The notes beneath the pieces are model-generated. The model did not search any database and was not told where the DNA came from. It worked only from the letters and a program-made list of their open reading frames with translations. Source: JAOABP01 sp964590395 (GTDB taxonomy: Bacteria > Hydrothermota > Tepidihabitantia > Tepidihabitantales > Tepidihabitantaceae). Taken from it: a stretch of DNA of 64,000 nt. The stretch lies in contig CAZPVT010000035.1 of assembly GCA_964590395.1 (NCBI GenBank), forward strand, positions 1 to 64,000, in the 5' to 3' direction. Shown here in pieces: positions 61,725 through 64,000 of the stretch; position 1 is the first letter of the stretch, and every line of letters begins with the position of its first letter. The position numbers and the translations under genes were made by a program.

Positions 61725-64000
61725 GTGGAATGTCGTAAGGAAGAGCCACACTGTTTGCTGGCAGATACCTCAGTGTTTGTTGGTTTTACCTCAGCACCAC
61801 TCGGGGAGGAAAAGGAGTTTATTGAGTATATCAAACAACTCTTCATCACCTACCGGGAAGGACGTGTGGAGAAAAACGGCAGGAAAATTCAGGGGCTTGC
61901 TCACTACCTGCAGAGTGATGAGGAGGAAGGGAAAAGGCAGTTTAAAAAATATTTCTATCAACCTGCGGTCTACTATCTTTTGGGTGCGTTTGATTTGGCG
62001 ATCCTTTCGCTGATTGAGGATTTTGAGTTTCCGGTCCAGGCATTTTCTCCGGGTGATCCGAACCTTCCCCTTTGGGAAAACAACAACCCGCATCAGGACA
62101 ACAACCTTTTACAGCCCCCGCTTAACTTCACCTACCAGATGCTTGTCGGAATGGTGCCCCGCTGGGATAATGATGAGACACCTAACAACAGCCGCGGACT
62201 GTATCAGCGCAAGTTACTAAAACTGGCAGATAAAACATTCCTCAACGACAACCCCGGCGCCAACCAGCAGTTTCTCCCTTTAATGGGGATATTTCAAATC
62301 AAGTTAAATACCAGTTTTCTGGTTGGTGCGGGCACCGGGTTAATTCGCTCCATGGTCAAGGCAATGGACTCCCTTTTCACCCTGCAACACCGGGAGAAAA
62401 ACCCTGACCCTAAAATCCAGATCATCATTCTCGAAAGTTACTCCTGGCATGAGTTGACACTGCTGGTCTTTACCGACTCGTATCAAAAAATTGTCAGTTT
62501 TATCAAACTGCTCAGAAATCTTGACCTTGCCACAATGGGCTTTCTCCTCTTACGCACCCATAAACAGCAGAAAAACCGCACCGTTACCTCCCATACTGAA
62601 AAAAACAGTTCTTATCGCGCCGACTGGGAACATCTGTTACAACTACCCAATCTCTATAAGTTGGTAAAGGACTACAACTGGGACAAAATCCAGGTTCCAG
62701 CACTGCTGGACCCGGCAAAGATAAAGTCTAATCAGAAAAAAATTGATGAGGTCTGCGCTGACCCGGGATTCCCCTTCAACATCCCGGCTGAATGCCAGGC
62801 GGTTCCACCGTTTGGCACCCATATCCTTTTCAGCACCGCCAGCCACTTCTGCTTTTCCGCAGAGTTACTTAACGAAACAAAACAGAGCGCGCTTCTGAAT
62901 ACAATTGCGGACGATGACCGGACCTACCTTTTTTGGCGCTGGAATGTGAAGGCGGGACATGACACCACTGCCGCTCAACTCTTAAAACTGAATAAACACT
63001 TCCTGAGTATGGTGGGTAGAAGTGATATGCTCGCACCGTGCGAACGTGCTGATGGAGAAATCCGGCTCGGACCGCTTTCTTCACGCCAGCTGGTGCAGAC
63101 CGGCATAAAAATCCTCGAACAGTTGCACAATTACCGGCAGTTTGTAGTCGAGTGTATTGAAAATGAAGGGGTCGCCCGTGCCGAATGCACCGAACATTCT
63201 GCCGGTGTCTTCTCCCGCTACGCAATCGTGGGTATCGAACTGGAAAAGGGAGAGCCCCAGTCTACCCCAAGACTACCGGCAGGCCATATCAGTGGTGATC
63301 AGGTGCGGAAGAAGTTTGCCTTCAGTAAAACAGAGATTGACGAGGTTTATCAGGATCTGAGAAAACTGCAGATCCACAAAGTAATCACCGAGCGGGTGCT
63401 CAACGCCTTCAACCTCTTAAACGATGGTATTGTCGACAACTTCACCTTCTCCACATTCCTTGAACTGAAGCCCTATCTCGAAAAAATCCGGGAGATAATT
63501 AAGGAACCACCAACCCGCCAGCCAGACGAACTCGGTGCCCGGCTGAACCTCCTGCTCGATAACTTTGAAGCGGGCTGGCGTAACCGATTTTACGGTGGCT
63601 GGCACCTGGGTGAGGTTACTGACTTCAACATCGATTTTAAAGGCGGTATCCAGCAAATCCTTTCGGCGATCAGCACCGCCTACCGGTTAATCAGTTGGGC
63701 TCTGAACGGTGAGGACCGGACGATCGCAGTGGTAACCGGCGAACCGGGCATCGCAGTGGATAAAGACTGCCTGCGCCTCTCATTTTTTGACATCTTTGCC
63801 CCGGAGTTCTTCGCTGCCCGGGTAGGTCATGAGGCATCAGAGCAACTTCTGGAAATCACCACTGATGAATTAGATGAGGAACTATTCCGGATAGTAAAAA
63901 GATACATCTGGACCGAAACCTATCAAACCGAAAAGCATTTTGACAGTATCATTACCAGCTCATTTGCCCGATTCCGCCGGGATATTCGGGAGATCCTCCT
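61725..64000 (+). CDS. Large protein of unknown function, runs off the window
   Basis: An open frame of more than 758 codons from GTG at 61725, with GAGAGGAGGA four bases upstream and a strong promoter. It has no stop before the window end. The sequence is soluble-looking, without signal peptide or membrane helix. Notable parts are LLADTSVFVGF (about 14-24), YYLLGAFDLAILSLIEDFEF (about 84-103), FLVGAGTGLIRSMVKAMDSL, then YGGWHLGEVTDFNIDF and TGEPGIAVDKD near the end, followed by RVGHEASEQLL. I recognise no family and see no ATPase, nuclease or methyltransferase motif. The GHE could belong to a metal site but this is speculation. It diverges from the ATPase-helicase operon and may be part of the same system. 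Confidence 0.85.
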   Translation, partial: MECRKEEPHCLLADTSVFVGFTSAPLGEEKEFIEYIKQLFITYREGRVEKNGRKIQGLAHYLQSDEEEGKRQFKKYFYQPAVYYLLGAFDLAILSLIEDFEFPVQAFSPGDPNLPLWENNNPHQDNNLLQPPLNFTYQMLVGMVPRWDNDETPNNSRGLYQRKLLKLADKTFLNDNPGANQQFLPLMGIFQIKLNTSFLVGAGTGLIRSMVKAMDSLFTLQHREKNPDPKIQIIILESYSWHELTLLVFTDSYQKIVSFIKLLRNLDLATMGFLLLRTHKQQKNRTVTSHTEKNSSYRADWEHLLQLPNLYKLVKDYNWDKIQVPALLDPAKIKSNQKKIDEVCADPGFPFNIPAECQAVPPFGTHILFSTASHFCFSAELLNETKQSALLNTIADDDRTYLFWRWNVKAGHDTTAAQLLKLNKHFLSMVGRSDMLAPCERADGEIRLGPLSSRQLVQTGIKILEQLHNYRQFVVECIENEGVARAECTEHSAGVFSRYAIVGIELEKGEPQSTPRLPAGHISGDQVRKKFAFSKTEIDEVYQDLRKLQIHKVITERVLNAFNLLNDGIVDNFTFSTFLELKPYLEKIREIIKEPPTRQPDELGARLNLLLDNFEAGWRNRFYGGWHLGEVTDFNIDFKGGIQQILSAISTAYRLISWALNGEDRTIAVVTGEPGIAVDKDCLRLSFFDIFAPEFFAARVGHEASEQLLEITTDELDEELFRIVKRYIWTETYQTEKHFDSIITSSFARFRRDIREIL

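Overview
The window looks like a contig from an uncultivated Gram-negative bacterium of the FCB / candidate phylum WOR-3 (Stahlbacteria) type. This is inference. It rests on large secreted beta-propeller proteins ending in a type IX-like C-terminal sorting tail, an outer-membrane beta-barrel, a pyruvoyl-dependent arginine decarboxylase with a deoxyhypusine-synthase-like protein, a 23S-5S rRNA unit with no 16S beside it, frequent GTG/TTG starts, and sigma70-like promoters (TTGACA, 16-17 bp spacer). Two housekeeping genes, a group IV decarboxylase and glnA, are each broken by one point lesion. These could be assembly errors or true pseudogenes.

Layout. 1-1900: an AT-rich large serine recombinase bounded by a perfect 63-bp inverted repeat and abutting the 3' end of tRNA-Pro. 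1.9-13.1 kb: protein repair (pcm), a radical SAM enzyme, polyamine genes (broken decarboxylase, deoxyhypusine-synthase-like enzyme, pvlArgDC), a heterodimeric ABC exporter, a GT-B-like protein, tRNA-Ala and a SpoIID-domain lipoprotein. 13.1-16.4 kb: 5S and 23S rRNA with their own promoter and a processing stem. 16.5-26.7 kb: a SWIB protein, a nearly G-free telomere-like tract, der, an LCP protein, a NurA-like gene and a HAS-barrel-only gene translationally coupled to alaS, recX-recA with a ThiD2-like protein, and a 57-aa cysteine-rich protein. 26.7-39.9 kb: secreted propeller proteins, a carbonic-anhydrase-like protein, clpB, glyQ and an HD protein. 40-45.7 kb: rpsP-khpA-trmD-rplS-rnhB-yraN-comM and a nucleotide-sugar dehydrogenase, all on the plus strand, with rimM missing. 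45.7-49 kb: a hydrogenase-maturation protease, a TPR protein, ridA and broken glnA. 49-55.7 kb: a secreted nuclease, an outer-membrane protein, rpmB and a GDP-rhamnose-type pathway with glycosyltransferases.

55.7-64 kb is the most unusual region. A minus-strand operon encodes an unknown 300-aa protein, two different DUF2791/BrxD-like P-loop ATPases and an Lhr-like DEIH helicase, with overlapping ends throughout; a GT4 glycosyltransferase is coupled to the helicase. A large orphan gene diverges from it, has its own strong promoter, and stays open to the window edge (more than 758 codons). Palindromic GTCATTGCGAG...GCAATGAC repeats lie between the two arms and recur at about 49.1 and 57.8 kb. 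The set resembles DNA-processing or defence loci with BrxD-type ATPases, but no methyltransferase, PglZ or nuclease is visible, so it may be a distinct system.
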